64,000 nucleotides of DNA from Mauremys mutica (GCF_020497125.1 NC_059081.1:22229105-22293104), one strand, 5' to 3'; shown: positions 1 to 11,856, counted from the first letter of the stretch. Notes: generated from the letters alone by a model not told the origin. Program-made: numbers and translations.

Positions 1-1962
1 CTGTTCTCCTATATCAGTACTTCACTACTCCAGAGTCTTTTTTTGAGTAAAAAAGTGTTTTGCTTTGTTTCCATCCACTTGAATTCAGTGCAAATGGGCC
101 TTCCAGCTGTATCACTTTTTCCCCATGGCTTTCCACTTTCATAGTATATATTTGGAAATTATACTCCAATAATAATTTTATTTGCAAGAGTTTTCCTTTG
201 CAATATGTTAAAATAGATGCAAGAAGTGCAAATGACATGGAATGATTTTTCTTCTGCATTATTTTTGCTTAATCATTTACTGCAGCTAAATTGTGGTATC
301 TAATACACTTCCTTTCAAAATGCCATTAGATTAGAAATACATAGGTACTGAAACTGAGATAATTATGTCAAACTTCCTACAGCTAGTTGTGGGCACCTGA
401 CCTGCTTTGTTTCCCACAGGGGAAAAGTAATCTCTGTTTCTTTAAATTTCCAATGAGAAGGGACATGTGTCTTCTTGCATTGAGTTGCATTACATCACAT
501 CATGTGATACAAAGTGACCCAACACAACATGACAGGAGAGGTAAAGAAACAGGGTTTTTTTGGGGTTTTTTTAATACTATGGTAGTGAAATAATGGTAAT
601 ATTGAAATAACGAAACAATATTGAATTATTCTGGCCTGTCTTAAATATATGCACAACACAGAGACACAGCTACCAGATGTTGTTGTTTAATATACAGAGA
701 AAAGATTTAAAAACAAAAATTAGAATGCCCTTGTTAGACAAACAAATAATGGGAGAATCCTTCTTCCCTAAATCAGACAAAATTCCTTCTGAAGTCAGTG
801 TCTTTTTTGCCTGAGTAAGAAGTGCAGGCCCAGGCCTAATAATATTAACATGATTTATAATATTTTACATGATATTTGTTCACTCATTAAGTGCTGAAAG
901 AAATCCTTAGTCATCTGTGACTACACAATTGTTACTGCACTACATGCTATGGTTCCTTTTCATTCCACATCCTCGGGTAGGGAGAGTGGAATTCAGATCC
1001 TCCTGTTCAAAGAACCCAGGCCTCCTACAAATGAAGTTGAAGGAGAATCTGAATTAACAGTATAGAGCCTATGATACACATCTGAATAATTTTATTCTAT
1101 CTAGCAGAGGGCAGTGCTACACATAAACACTAGCTACTTCATGATAGTGTGGAGTATGGCTAAGATTTTGTGACAATTACCTCTTTTTTTTTTCATGATG
1201 AATGGTTACCTGCCATATTTTGAAAAATCCTGCTGGACCATAGAAAAACTAAAATAAAAAGTTGTTCAGGAATGGATGTACTGGTTACAAATAACTAAGA
1301 ACCCCTTCCTCCATTTCCAGAACCAAATTTGAAAGGGTTCTGAAATGATCAGACACATTTTCCCGTCCCTGCAAAAATACTGCAAGAAATGTTACTCTAC
1401 AGGAATTTTCATCTGTGGCCATAAATGGAGGAGCAGTGATGAAAGAGTCTGTTCTTATGACATTTCCAGCCACAAGGGATGCAGAGCACCCATATAAGCA
1501 TTCAAAATGTGGATGCTTATCTGAACTAAACCTGAATTTTGATTCGGTTGAGGTTCAAATAAACAATTCTGTTATCCTTAAAAGCTCATTGTGCTTTGTG
1601 GTTAAATCAGATTTCTACATTATAATCTCACTGGAAAAAAAAAGTTTAAAAATTGAAGTGCCAGGTAGTTATTCTTTTCAGTAGCTGCTTCAACTTTGAG
1701 TTTTCCATTTTCATCAGCAAAAGATAAATTGAAAGTCCAAAGTGTTCACAGTTTAGATCTTTTTTTAAATGAAAATGTAAATCTTGAATGTCTACCTGTA
1801 AGCACTAGAACCTGAAGACATTTGGACATAAGTTAAACAAATGTTTAAAATGCCACCTGGTTGTAAAAGATCCAAAATAAGAGGTTATTCATTCCTGATT
1901 TTTTTTAAAACAAATCCAGAAGTTGGGGTAGGGGGTGGGGGCAAGTAAGTGGCAGCTGCTTG
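1..1962. other. No gene seen; AT-rich unique-looking DNA
   Basis: Short open frames here have no recognisable domain, and all lie in AT-rich DNA with frequent stops in the other frames. No repeat family was recognised with confidence. It is probably ARHGAP15 intron, because the gene enters from the left, but an unrecognised upstream exon cannot be excluded by eye. Confidence 0.5.
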
Positions 1963-1970
1963 TGGTAGAC

Positions 1971-2087
1971 CAGTGGTTCTCAACCTATTTACCATTGTGG
2001 GCTACATCAGATACTACCAGTATGACCCTGAGGATGTCACATGGGCCACAGCTCTGTGCTGATTGGGCTGCAGGTTGAGTACCACTG
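1971..2087. mobile_element. 117-bp hAT MITE with perfect 8-bp target duplication
   Basis: The left end reads cagtggttctcaacct (1971-1986). The right end is its inverted copy with one mismatch (2072-2087, aggttgagtaccactg). The element is flanked by an exact 8-bp direct repeat, tggtagac, at 1963-1970 and 2088-2095. An 8-bp duplication with CAGTGGTTCTCAACC-type termini is typical of Charlie-like hAT elements. It has no coding capacity, so it must have been moved by a transposase supplied in trans. Confidence 0.9.
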
Positions 2088-2095
2088 TGGTAGAC

Positions 2096-2644
2096 TGATG
2101 AAAGGAGAAAAGGTGAATAAGGGTTAGGGTAGGGTGCAGTGTAGGAAAGGTAGGCAAAGGAGTGATTTGGTAGGCAGATGGATCCAAAGAAGCTGTGTAG
2201 GGAGATGCCAGTTAGCTGCACAGGGGAGCTATGTGTAGTTGAGAGGCTGTCTCACAGCTGGTGGAGAGGCTGAAGAGTCAAAATACAGGCATGTGGAGAG
2301 GCTAAAGACTTGGCTCAGGAGAGATGGCTCTTCTGTACAAAGGTTCACATCAAGCTGGGAATGTTGAAACCCTTAGGGATTTTACACCAGTAAATTAAAG
2401 TAGCTCCTTATCTGCTCTAGCTTAGATAGCCACCAGGTAGATGCATCTGGCTTCCTGACACACCCTACCCTTCCTGCATCAAACAGCTCTTTGCCCTAAG
2501 GAAGATGCTACTCCTACATATATAGTGATTTATACCATATCTACAACAGGACAGCACCTGTCCCAGGCTCCGGGCATCACTGATGATCTTAAATGAAATA
2601 AACATTCCAGTATATAAGTATGTGTGAATGAAATACATCTACAT
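2096..2644. other. No gene seen; degenerate short repeats
   Basis: The block gtggagaggct recurs at about 2260 and 2291 in a locally repetitive G-rich stretch. Nothing else recognisable. Confidence 0.4.
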
Positions 2645-2664
2645 GCGTGTGTGTGTGCATGCAT

Positions 2665-2707
<43 letters not shown>
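2645..2707. repeat. (GT)n-CATGCATG-(CA)n microsatellite
   Basis: A short GT run passes through gcatgcatgc into an uninterrupted CA run at 2666-2707 (21 repeats). The whole stretch alternates purine and pyrimidine, and its centre is an inverted repeat. Confidence 0.97.
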
Positions 2708-2709
<2 letters not shown>

Positions 2710-4276
2710 CTGTTAGTTCATTAGAAGCTGTATTCAGTTTTCAGGAATCTGTTTTGTTTTTATTTGTCTTGGTGTATTTCTTGCATGACTGTATGGTGGA
2801 TGAGCCTTGGTGCATTGAAATCTACCTTTAAAACACTTCTCATTTATCACACAGTTCCTCTACCTAGAAATTCCCAATGCAACTACTGCTAATGTTTGAT
2901 AAGATTTGTACCTGGTAGATTCTAAATTACATTAATGCATAAAGCCAGCAATGCCAGGCTCCCTATTGTTACAGTTATTAAAGCTGTAACTGAAATGATA
3001 TCTTTCATATTGATCTTCACCGAGCAGCTCTTATCCAGAAGCTTTGTTTCACATTAAAGACACTAATGACTGTCTCCACAAAATGAGCTGCTTAATAGTC
3101 AGAAAAAGTTAAATGGGAAAAAAAAACTTTGATAGCCACCTTTGATAGCTCTTCATTCCAACATCTCTCATAGCCACAAAGTGCAAGCTAAGCAGTAATA
3201 GACCTTTTAATAAAATGACTTAAAAGGAATCAATGGGATTTCTCACAAAGCTTAATTTCCAGCAAGATATATTATTTAAATGTTTGTATTCCTTTCCTTG
3301 AGAGCTGATGTCCTTGTGTCACAGCCAATGTTTTCCTGTAATTTTCAAGATACCTTTTTCCCTTCTGTTTTTAAAGCCCTAGTTTGGTTTATTACAATAT
3401 TGGAATGTATATAAAAATATAGGTCTGTTTTCTCTTCTTACATTTGACCTGGTTTCCTCTGGCACAACCCAGGCTGTAGTTACCAGAAGTGGGTGTCCAA
3501 TGGCACCATCATATTCTGTATGTGGACAGAATACCAACCAACACTATCCCAATAGTAGATGGGCAGGGACAGACCAGTTGGAAAATGCACCAATACAGTG
3601 CCTCTTCAAGGCAATCTTTTGCCACTGAGATTCCTATGAAGCCATGGATAGATTTTTTAAAATGTCCTCATCATTGGAACCCTTGTGGGAGAGTGGCTAC
3701 CTGACCTTTCATGTGTGGATATCCCCTACTAATACAAATGGCCTCCCCAGATGCAGAATTTGGCAAATGCATCTGAAGGCCTGCCTCCTTACACCAGCTT
3801 TTGAGAAGGGAAGCCTCTGACAAGGGCCAAGATTTGTGGGGGTTTGGGACTTGGTTTTATTATGATTGGGGTTTGGGATTTTGTTAGTTTGCTGGTTGGA
3901 TTTTTTGTTTTGTTTTTGGTGTAGAAAGCAGTTTCTGGCTTTCCTTCTGGATTTATTCATTTAATTAATTTTTGCAAAGGCACCTAGAAACCAAGATGAG
4001 TATATTTATTACAAAACTAACAAACTAAATAAATCTGAACTTCTTTGTTTTACCTGAACCAACCTACTGTAAGACATTTGACATATGGCATCTATTTAAA
4101 GAACAGGATAGCAAAAATGCAAACAAATTCTAGGATGGCCAATAGCAGATTCTCATGGAAAAAGTAGACTATTAAATTTTAATGACCCCTTTATACATAC
4201 AAAATGTTCAGTTCATAGGAAAGAAAGTAATGATATTTTGGAATAGATCAAGATATTTCACATTAGATATAAAAAA
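2708..4276. other. No gene seen
   Basis: AT-rich sequence. A frame at 3489-3704 (71 aa, + strand) has a somewhat protein-like composition, but neither it nor its surroundings match a family I recognise. A T/G-rich stretch at 3840-3920 encodes only low-complexity peptides. Confidence 0.4.
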
Positions 4277-4372
4277 TGTAAGAACATAAGAATGGCCATA
4301 CTGGGTTAGACCATCAAGTTGGTCCATCAAGTTCAGTATCCTGTCTTCTGACAGTGGCCAATAATTGATTAT
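4277..4372 (-). mobile_element. CR1-type LINE 3' end fragment
   Basis: The stretch beginning agaacataagaatggccata is the reverse complement of the terminal sequence of the LINE at 29190-30975 (gacccagcatggcagttctt and following). It continues ctgggttagacca...ccatcaagttcagtatcctgtcttctgacagtggcc, a terminal segment very common in sauropsid genomes. A truncated copy; no coding part remains. Confidence 0.75.
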
Positions 4373-4781
4373 TATTCATTCTGCTGCAAACTATAATAAT
4401 GCAATAGAAACTTCTCTTACAGGATCAGTTCAGAAGATGGGTCCTGACAGGAGGAAGGAAACTATAGGTAAAGGCAGGGAGAAGGAGAGGAATTCATATT
4501 GACAGAGAAGCAGGGAAGAGCCCTGGGGGCAGCAAGCAGTGCAGAGATATAGGCATGGTCTACACTACAGAGTTAGGTCGAAGGAAGCTGCCTTAAGTTG
4601 AGCTGTTAATGTGTGTGTCTACACTACCGGGTCCTTTACGCCGAGCTAAGTCACCTCTAATGTTGACTTCTGTAATTCACCTCTGCAAGACCGATTTTCA
4701 TGGGTCGACTGCGAGGTAGTGCAGATGTGTTATGCAATTTGACTTAACTGGCCTCCAGGTGGTGTCCCACAATGCTCATCT

Positions 4782-5560
4782 GTGACCGCTCTGGAGATTA
4801 TTCTCAACTCTGCAGCCCTGCAGCCAGGTACACAGGAAACAGTGCCTCCTCTGCTAAAGCTCCGGGAATTTTTCATTTCCCATTTCCTGTTTGATCAGAA
4901 TTGGGAGTGTGCCAGCTTGAGCACAGCTGATCATAGAGACTACATGCCCCAAACGTGCTACATGCCCCAAACATGCAGTGAACGGTTATAAATTCTGATT
5001 ATGTTATGGCTTGCACCTAGTGTAATAAAGGATTTTATTTTATTTTATTTTTTCTTTTGAAAACGGCCTTGCTATGGAAACATTTTATGCATGTACAATG
5101 GTCCCTTTCTTTTTATCCATGACTGACAGCTGGGAAAGTGTCCTTCGGTCTGTCATCAACACCTGAAAGTAGACTTTAGCTGATTAGGAGCAGGAGAAAG
5201 AGAACACAGGAGGACATGTTCACTGAGATAATGAACGCCTCTGGGACAGCTGACACAGAGCTGAGAGCATGGAAGATTTCACTGTCTGAGAAGTTAGACA
5301 TGGACATAGACAGCAGAGGAGCTTCCCATGAGCATGAGTGGGTGGCACTGGATGAGATGCTTTGGATTACGAGGGACCAATCAGACATGTTGAGGCATTT
5401 GGTTGAACTGCAGGAACAGAAGCAGGAGGGTAGAGTCCCTCTACAAACCCTGGTGGACAGCTAGCCAGCATCGCCTGGCACAGAATCATCCTTCCCCAAG
5501 CATTCCATGAGGCATGGGAGAAAAGTCTATTATCCCTTTTGCTTAACTCAGGTGGAGGGT
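4782..5560 (+). pseudogene. Harbinger accessory Myb/SANT-like protein remnant
   Basis: Two plus-strand pieces resemble the start and end of the Myb/SANT-domain protein of sauropsid Harbinger elements. The first (4782-4991, 69 aa) begins MTALEIILNSAALQPGTQET and soon runs into a stop. The second (5216-5464, 82 aa) holds a charged helical C-terminal segment with TRDQSDMLRHLVELQEQKQE, a likely coiled coil typical of the protein's end. The trihelix/SANT DNA-binding segment expected between them is missing, so the copy looks internally deleted. The pieces are in different frames. The family assignment rests on remembered similarity and on the neighbouring transposase. Confidence 0.65.
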
Positions 5561-5916
5561 ACAAGGAACAGAAGGTGCCCATTCAGAGACCTTTGATGGT
5601 CTAGAATGCGGTGTTAATGTATCTCCCGTTCCAAATTTACAACTCCTTTTCCCCAAGGCTAACTTTTTTTTCAGTTCTGTTATCCCTCTTTACTTATGTT
5701 TCTTAAATAAAGTAAATGGATTCGGGAAATAAATGTTGTTTGTTGAATAGAAGCAGTGGGCATGGGTGTGGAGTTGGCTTTACAGGGACAGTGATACAAG
5801 CCACATGAAGCTGTGGGAAAGCACAATGCAGACAAGCAGCTCACATTACTGTGACTCATTATTGAAACAGCTTTTCAAAGCCTTGTGGATATGCAGTGCC
5901 TCTTGCTGTTCTCTTC

Positions 5917-6954
5917 TTATTGCCCTGGTGTCTGGCTGCTCAAAAATGGCTGCCATGCGATCTGCCTCAACTGTCCATCCCTGTGGAAAATGTCCCCCCT
6001 TTTTTCAGGGATATTATAGAGCACACAGCAGGCAGCTATAACCATGGGGATGTTCTCTTCACTAAGGTCCAACCTTATCAGTAAACTTCTCCAGTGCCCT
6101 TTTAAATGACCAAAGACACGTTCAACCACCGTTCTGCACTTGCTGATCCTATAGTTGAGCTGTTCCTTACTGCTGTCCAGACAACTGGTGTATGGATTCA
6201 TGAGCCATGGGATCAAGGGGTAGGCTGGGTCACCCAGGATAACTATAGACATCTCAACATTGTCAATCTTCATTTTGTGGTCTGGAAAGAAAGTCCCGGA
6301 TTTCAGCTTTTTGAACAGATCCAAGCTTCTAAAGATGCATGCATCAGGAACCTTTCCCGACCAGCCTTCACTGATATTGGTGAAACACCCCCTGTGATCC
6401 ACCAGCACTTGCAACACCATTGAAAAGTATCCCTTTCATTGTATGTACTCTTTGGCAAGGTGGTCTGGTGCCACTGCAACTAGGGAATCCCATTGCGGCA
6501 AAAACATCCACTATGTCCTGCACATTTCCCAGACTCACTACCCTTCATAGCAGAAGTCGATTAATGGCCCTGCACACTTGGAGCACAGCAGCTCCCACAG
6601 TTGATTTACCTACTCCAAATTGATTCCCCACTGACCAGTAACTGTCTGCCGTTGCAAGCTTCCAAATAGCAATCGCCACTCGCTTCTCCACTATCAGAGC
6701 AACTCTCATTTTTGTGTTGCTGAACTGCAGGGCACAGGAAGGCTCTGCATAAAGTTCCTGGAAGGTGGCCTTCCACATTCGAAAGTTCTGCAGCCACTGC
6801 TCGTCATCCTATACTTGCAAAATGATGCAGTCCCACCAGTCAGTTCTTGGGACCAGAAATGGCTCTCAACAGAGTGCAGCTGCTCTGTGACTGCCAGCAG
6901 CAACTGTGAATTGTTTTTTAATGGCTTGCAGCAGGGCTGCTTGCAGGACATCAC
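5917..6954 (-). pseudogene. Harbinger DDE transposase remnant (HARBI1-like)
   Basis: The main frame (6420 to 5917, 167 aa) contains the three acidic catalytic positions of a DDE_Tnp_4 transposase in order: Asp in VDHRGCF, Asp in ILGDPAYPLIPWLMNPY and Glu in VVERVFGHLKGHWRSL. It ends with a VIAACCVLYNIPE-like segment, equivalent to the conserved HN(I/M)CE helix. Upstream, in another frame (6778-6545), VAIAIWKLATADSYWSVGNQ followed by FGVGKSTVGAAVLQVCRAIN is the helix-turn-helix N-terminal part. The frame change between the pieces, and the poor match upstream of 6778, show the gene is broken. In an active element it would cut and reinsert the transposon in the nucleus. Confidence 0.88.
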
Positions 6955-7423
6955 TATGTTCCATGCAGCGGACCCTACTTCAGCTCTAGAAATACTGCAG
7001 AAGAAGGTGTGATGTGTTTGAAATGCTCACAGCAAGAGTGCACAACAGAGCAGGGTCCATGCTTCTGGGGTTATGGCATACACATGGCAGTTTTAAGGCG
7101 TGAAAACCACTGTTTGCTGTTGATATGAGGGAGGGAGGACAGTGCATCATGGGATGCTGACGCAATGTTCCCATTCTCCCCTGCGACAATGTTTTGTTCC
7201 CATGAGGCATTTCACAAACTTCCCAAAACACATAGTGGCAAGTTGCACTTTGGGATAGTTACCCATGATGCACTGCTTTGTGCCTCGATCCAGGCACTAC
7301 TAGTGAGGACACACTCTATCGAGACAATGAGCATGGTGTGGCCATGCACAATTGACTTAATTCAGAGGCTCGAAGTTGAATTAGATAAAGTCAACTTAAT
7401 TTTGTAGTGTAGACAAGCCCATA

Positions 7424-8395
7424 GTCACCATGTAGCCTTTGCCCCATTTCCCAAGATCCAAACGGATCTTACTTCTGCCACTCCAATGGAATGAAAGTCT
7501 GTGCAGGGACATGTTCTGGCTGCTCATTATTTATTACAGTTTTAGTTTTAGGTTTCAGAAACAATTAAGGAAACTGCTAAATATGAAAATAATTCTAATT
7601 ACTTGTTAATTGAGGTTATCTGCTTCACATTATTCAAAACACAAATTGTGTTGACACTTGTACCCAGAAATGATAACTTAATAAACAAAGTCAAGATGCC
7701 TCATAAATAAAATGCTGCTCTTTGCTGGTTATATTCATTCAGTATGAGCTACTCACACCAGAGACATCAAGGAAATTATCTTTATTAAACTCACAGTTAC
7801 AATAGAAAGACGAGGTTCCAAATCTCCAGTGAATGGTGCATTTCAAACAACAAAAATGGAGAATTAAAATGGTGAAATAGCTGATCAAAAAACACTCCTA
7901 GTAGCAAAAAAGTCAATATATAAGGTTACCAGCCTGATTTCCAATAAGCCCAGATCAGCTCTTTAATGAGATTTTATTACTCAGGAACAATGGCCTCAGG
8001 TTGCACAAAGTATTGTATTATCTCATAAATTAATGCAAAATAACCCAAATAGATCACCTACCAACTCACTGTTAGTCAAGTATCTGGGATCCAGCCAAAT
8101 CACTAATGTCACCTATGCAAATATCTGTCCTATAAGTGTTAGGTCTTGTATTTTCTAGGGAACTACCAGTTTTTGAGAGGTATAGGTGGAGGATTATACC
8201 TGATTGTCGGAGGGAGATTCATATGGGGAAGAGACCTTGAAGATCATGGGGCACAATCTAGTGCACAGTGATTATATATGATGATGATATTTAAAAGAGG
8301 TTGGGCCTGTGTTTACTGATCATCACTGTTTCCCAGGACTCTTGCCTTCTTTAAAACCATACACATTCCCCACTGTTCCCAAAAGGCTCATATCA
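7424..8395. other. No gene seen
   Basis: AT-rich intronic-type DNA between the Harbinger element and the solo LTR. No domain or clear repeat recognised. Confidence 0.4.
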
Positions 8396-8399
8396 CTAG

Positions 8400-9093
8400 T
8401 GTGATAGACCCAGGCCAGTTAGGAATAGCAGAGTAGTAAAGTGAGATATACTGGCCACTGGGTAAGCAGTTTTCTGTTCCCTGAGTGACCAGAGCAGGGG
8501 CTGCTCCAGGCTAATGAGAACACCTGACTCCAATTAACCTGCTAAGAGTCAGGTGAGGCTGTTAAGCACCTGATTCTAATTAAGGCCCCTCTGATGCTAT
8601 AAAAGTGCTCACTCCAGTCAGGCCAAAGGGAGCCAGAGAAGAGGAAGTGTGTGTGAGTGAGGATCTGGGAGCAAGAGGCATCCAGGAAGCTGAGAGTGAG
8701 TAGGCACTGCTGGAGGACTAAGGAGTACAAGTGTTATCAGACATCAGGAGGAAGGTCCTGTGGTGAGGATAAAGAAGGTGTTGGGAGGAGGCCATGGGAA
8801 AGTAGCCCAGGGAGTTGTAACTGTTGCGCAACTGTACCAGGAGGCACTGTAGACAGCTGCAGTCTACAGGGCCCTAGGCTGGAACCCGGAATAGAGGGTG
8901 GGCCTGGATTCCCCCCGCCCCCCCGCAACCTCCCAACTTCTGATCAAACACAGGAGGAATTGACCTGGACTGTGGCTTCTACCAGAGGGGAAGGTCTCTA
9001 GGCGGTTTTCCGACCCACAGGGTGAATCTCTGAGGTGAGCAAATCTGCCAATAAGCACGGGACCCACCAAGGTAGAGGAGGAACTTTGTCACA
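8400..9093 (+). mobile_element. Solo LTR, 694 bp, CTAG target duplication
   Basis: Starts tgtgatagacccaggccag and ends tttgtcaca, the TG...CA termini of an LTR with short inverted TGTGA/TCACA ends. It is flanked by ctag at 8396-8399 and 9094-9097. A TATA-like box, ctataaaagt, lies at about 8597-8606, followed by a GC-richer downstream part, which sets the + orientation. No internal retroelement genes adjoin it, so it is a solo LTR left by recombination. Family (Gypsy or endogenous retrovirus) not resolved. Confidence 0.82.
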
Positions 9094-9097
9094 CTAG

Positions 9098-9321
9098 GTA
9101 GATAAGTGTCCTCAGTTATAGAGCTAGTATTAAATCCAAGGCCTTGATTTTATGCCATTAAAGAGAATGCCTTTGCCATTGACTTCAGTGAGCATAAGAT
9201 CGAGCCCTACACGCAGTGGCTTTTTTAAACATAGGCTGAAAATGTCTTAAATTGTTTACAAAAATAAAAATATTCTTAACAGAATGTAATTCAAGAAAAT
9301 TACTTCATCTAGAAAAGTAAA
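9098..9321. other. No gene; one short palindromic repeat unit
   Basis: At about 9148-9210 the sequence ttgattttatgcc...ccattgacttcagtgagcataagatcgagccc resembles the small palindromic MITE seen at several other places in the window. Confidence 0.4.
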
Positions 9322-9777
9322 GGGTAACATTTTCAAAAGCACTTAAGTGACTTATGAACCTAATCAATATTTTCTAAAGAGATGTATGCACTTAAAGATG
9401 ATTGCTGTTCCCTACTGAAAGGGATGTTTTATTGTGGACCTTAATGAAGCCAGGATTTCACCCTAGATACACCCTACACTAGATACTTTTGCCACTGTAG
9501 GTATATTGGTTAGGGGTATGGTTTTTTAAAGAACATTTTTATACTGAGGGGGAAAAAAGCTCTAGTGTAGGTGCAGTTATATCAGCTAAACAAGTGCTTT
9601 TGATGGTATAGTTATTTTGTTCATGTGCCAAATATAAGCTATACCAGCAAAATCACTCTTTTGGTAATATAAACTGTTCCCACATTAGGAGGGTTTGCTG
9701 GTATAGACTAGGCATGTCACTTTTTAAACAGGGACTAAGTGTCTTAAATCACTTAGGCACTTTTGAAAATGTTAACC
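9322..9777. mobile_element. MITE with long inverted arms, interrupted by a second MITE
   Basis: The left arm (9322-9372) gggtaacattttcaaaagca and following reappears inverted at 9733-9777 (acttaggcacttttgaaaat followed by gttaacc). The inner part (about 9471-9714) has its own inverted ends, caccctacactagatac... and ...ggtatagactaggcatg, so one small DNA element seems to have landed in another. Superfamily not determined. Confidence 0.65.
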
Positions 9778-11170
9778 TAAATCTTACACAATAAGGTTAA
9801 GCAAAGGAAAGGAGAAAAGTGGGAGATTGCACCCTTGTGTCACCACTAGTGCTAGTGATGCAGGTAACAAGGATCATTTTCTACTGTTGCTTTTCCTTCA
9901 AAGTGCAACTTTACTGCTGCCAAAATGTAGCTTTTCTTTTTAAATGACCATTTAATACATTCTTTTAACATCAATGTTATGTCTATTCAGCCTTAGCTCC
10001 AGGTGATTGTTTTCTGCTTGGGTTATACTCAGTTGGCCAGAGTTTCAAAAAAGCTCAGCAGAAAACTGTTCCCACTGAGAACAGTACACTTGTGTTTAAT
10101 CTAATTTCCCTATTCTGGATTGTCTGGCATATTTTCCAAATGACATGTAAGCAGGACTGTAATGCATACTACAAGTTCCGCAGCTCTCATCATCTCTAGG
10201 GCAGCTCCTCATTTTTAAATTGTAGTGGATGAAGAAAGTACAAGCCATCTTTGCACGTGTATAACTGTCCTGGTCACTTTGGCAGACAGCACCAACACAG
10301 ACCACAACATTAACCTCGGGGATGCTGTCATTCTTCTCTAATTCGTGTTGTGTTGATGAGCTGCAGAAACTTGCAAAATCCATAAGAACAGAAGCTTCAG
10401 AGTAGAGTTTGTGACCATTAACTTCTCTTGTGGTGATTTCTTTTTCCCCCCGTTTTCACTCTTTGACATTGAGACTGAGCTTTGTGCCTGACTTTTAGCC
10501 CTTGGCAGTATAGTGTGGAGTTGAGACATCACTGAGATGTAGAGCACACATAATAAGAGAAAATGTGTAAAAACAGAAATGACATGGCAGCTGAAGTAGC
10601 TTGTTGCTCAGCTTGGTTGCATGTTTGAGTAGAGAATGAGAGGTAAATTGTGATATGTAAGACAATAACACTCGACAGGACGTAAGGTATACGGATGCTC
10701 AATTGTGTTGTGAGGCAGAAGGCTAAAGGACAAATGCCTTCAGTGTCCTCACAGCCTAAATATATCCACCATCAAAGCAGATAGTATTAGACCCATACAA
10801 AAATCTCTTATAAAGCATATGTAAGCAATTTTAAGAATAGAAGAGTCCAAAGTATAATTAGCATGCTTTTAGTACCTAGTATACTTTCAAACATTATTTT
10901 AAATATAACATACATTTTCAGAAAAGCACACATAAATTGTGCGCCTGTTTTGCATGCACACTTACCATAGATATATTCATTCTCATGGGCTGAATACAAA
11001 ATAACCAGTTATATGTCTGTCTGGTCATTTGCTCATGTACTTACTTTAACTGCTCCTGCAATTAGGAAGGTAATTGTGTGTGCATTTTTCTGAAAATTTA
11101 CACCAATCATGCGTGTGTGCGTGCATGTGTGCGTGTGTAAAATAAATCCCCAACATCTATAGGATTAGAA
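9778..11170. other. No recognised gene; an unassigned Cys-containing frame at 10096-10383 (-)
   Basis: AT-rich. The minus-strand frame 10383-10096 (95 aa) has eight cysteines and a fairly protein-like composition, and another frame (10547-10338) precedes it. I do not recognise either. A GT-rich stretch lies at 11110-11138. Confidence 0.35.
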
Positions 11171-11856
11171 TTAGGAGCTATTTTTCAGGCCATCATCAGT
11201 TACCATGGGCCACATCCGGCCTGCAGGATTTTCCTTCCTGGCCCGGGAGGCTAGCCCCCAGCCCCTCCCCTGCTGTCCCCTGTCCCACGCAGCCTCTGCT
11301 CGCTCTGCCACTGGCACAATGCTCTGGGTGGTGGGGCTGTGAGCTCCTGGGGCAGCGCAGCTGCAGAGCTGGGGCCTGACCCAGTGCTCTGTGCTGTGTG
11401 GTGCGTGCCTGGCTCCCGCCGGGTGGACGGCAGCCACCGGTGCTCCAGGAAGCAGGGAGGGGGGTTGGATAGAGGGCAGGGGAGTTCGGGGGGATGATCA
11501 GAGGGTGGGGGTGTGGATGGGCTCAGGGCAGTCAGAGGGCCGGGAACAGGGGTTGAATGGGAGCAGGAGTCCTGGGGGGGTAGTCAGGAAGGAGGAGGGG
11601 TTGGATGGGGGGGACAGAGGCCAGTCAGGGGCAGAGTTATGGGGGCAGTCAGGGGACAGGGAGAATGGGTAGTTGGATGGGGCAGGAGTCTGGGGGGGGC
11701 GCATCAGGGGGCAAGAAGCAGGGGGGGGGTCGAATAGGGAGTGGGGCCGGGCCACGGCTGGCTGTTTGGGGAGGCACAGCCTCTGCTAACAGGCCCTCCA
11801 TGCAATTTCTGAAACTCGATGTGGCCCTCAGGCCAAAAATTTTGCCCGCCCTGATA
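11171..11856. mobile_element. GC-rich non-autonomous DNA element (hAT-like)
   Basis: A sharp GC-rich island with an ending on the right (caggccaaaaattttgcccg followed by ccctga) and a left part, gggccacatccggcctgcag, that resemble the ends of a high-copy hAT-type non-autonomous family of turtles. The interior is dominated by G-rich near-repeats such as gtcagggg and ggggagc, which create several spurious open frames on both strands. No clean target duplication could be identified. Confidence 0.6.

Larger units (their letters stand above)
4552..7420. mobile_element. Harbinger (PIF) DNA transposon, decayed, about 2.9 kb
   Basis: The ends are imperfect inverted repeats: left ggcatggtctacactacaga, right (inverted) gggcttgtctacactacaaa. 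Both are flanked by ata (4549-4551 and 7421-7423), fitting the 3-bp duplication of PIF/Harbinger elements. Inside are a DDE transposase remnant on the minus strand and a second protein remnant on the plus strand. That divergent two-gene arrangement is characteristic of this superfamily, in which a Myb/SANT-like partner helps the transposase. Both frames are broken, so the copy is inactive. Confidence 0.85.

Noticed and set aside
1741..1800. Possible upstream ARHGAP15 exon ending at a gtaagc-like donor near 1798
   Set aside because: The translated peptide does not resemble the expected N-terminal segment, and no convincing acceptor precedes it.
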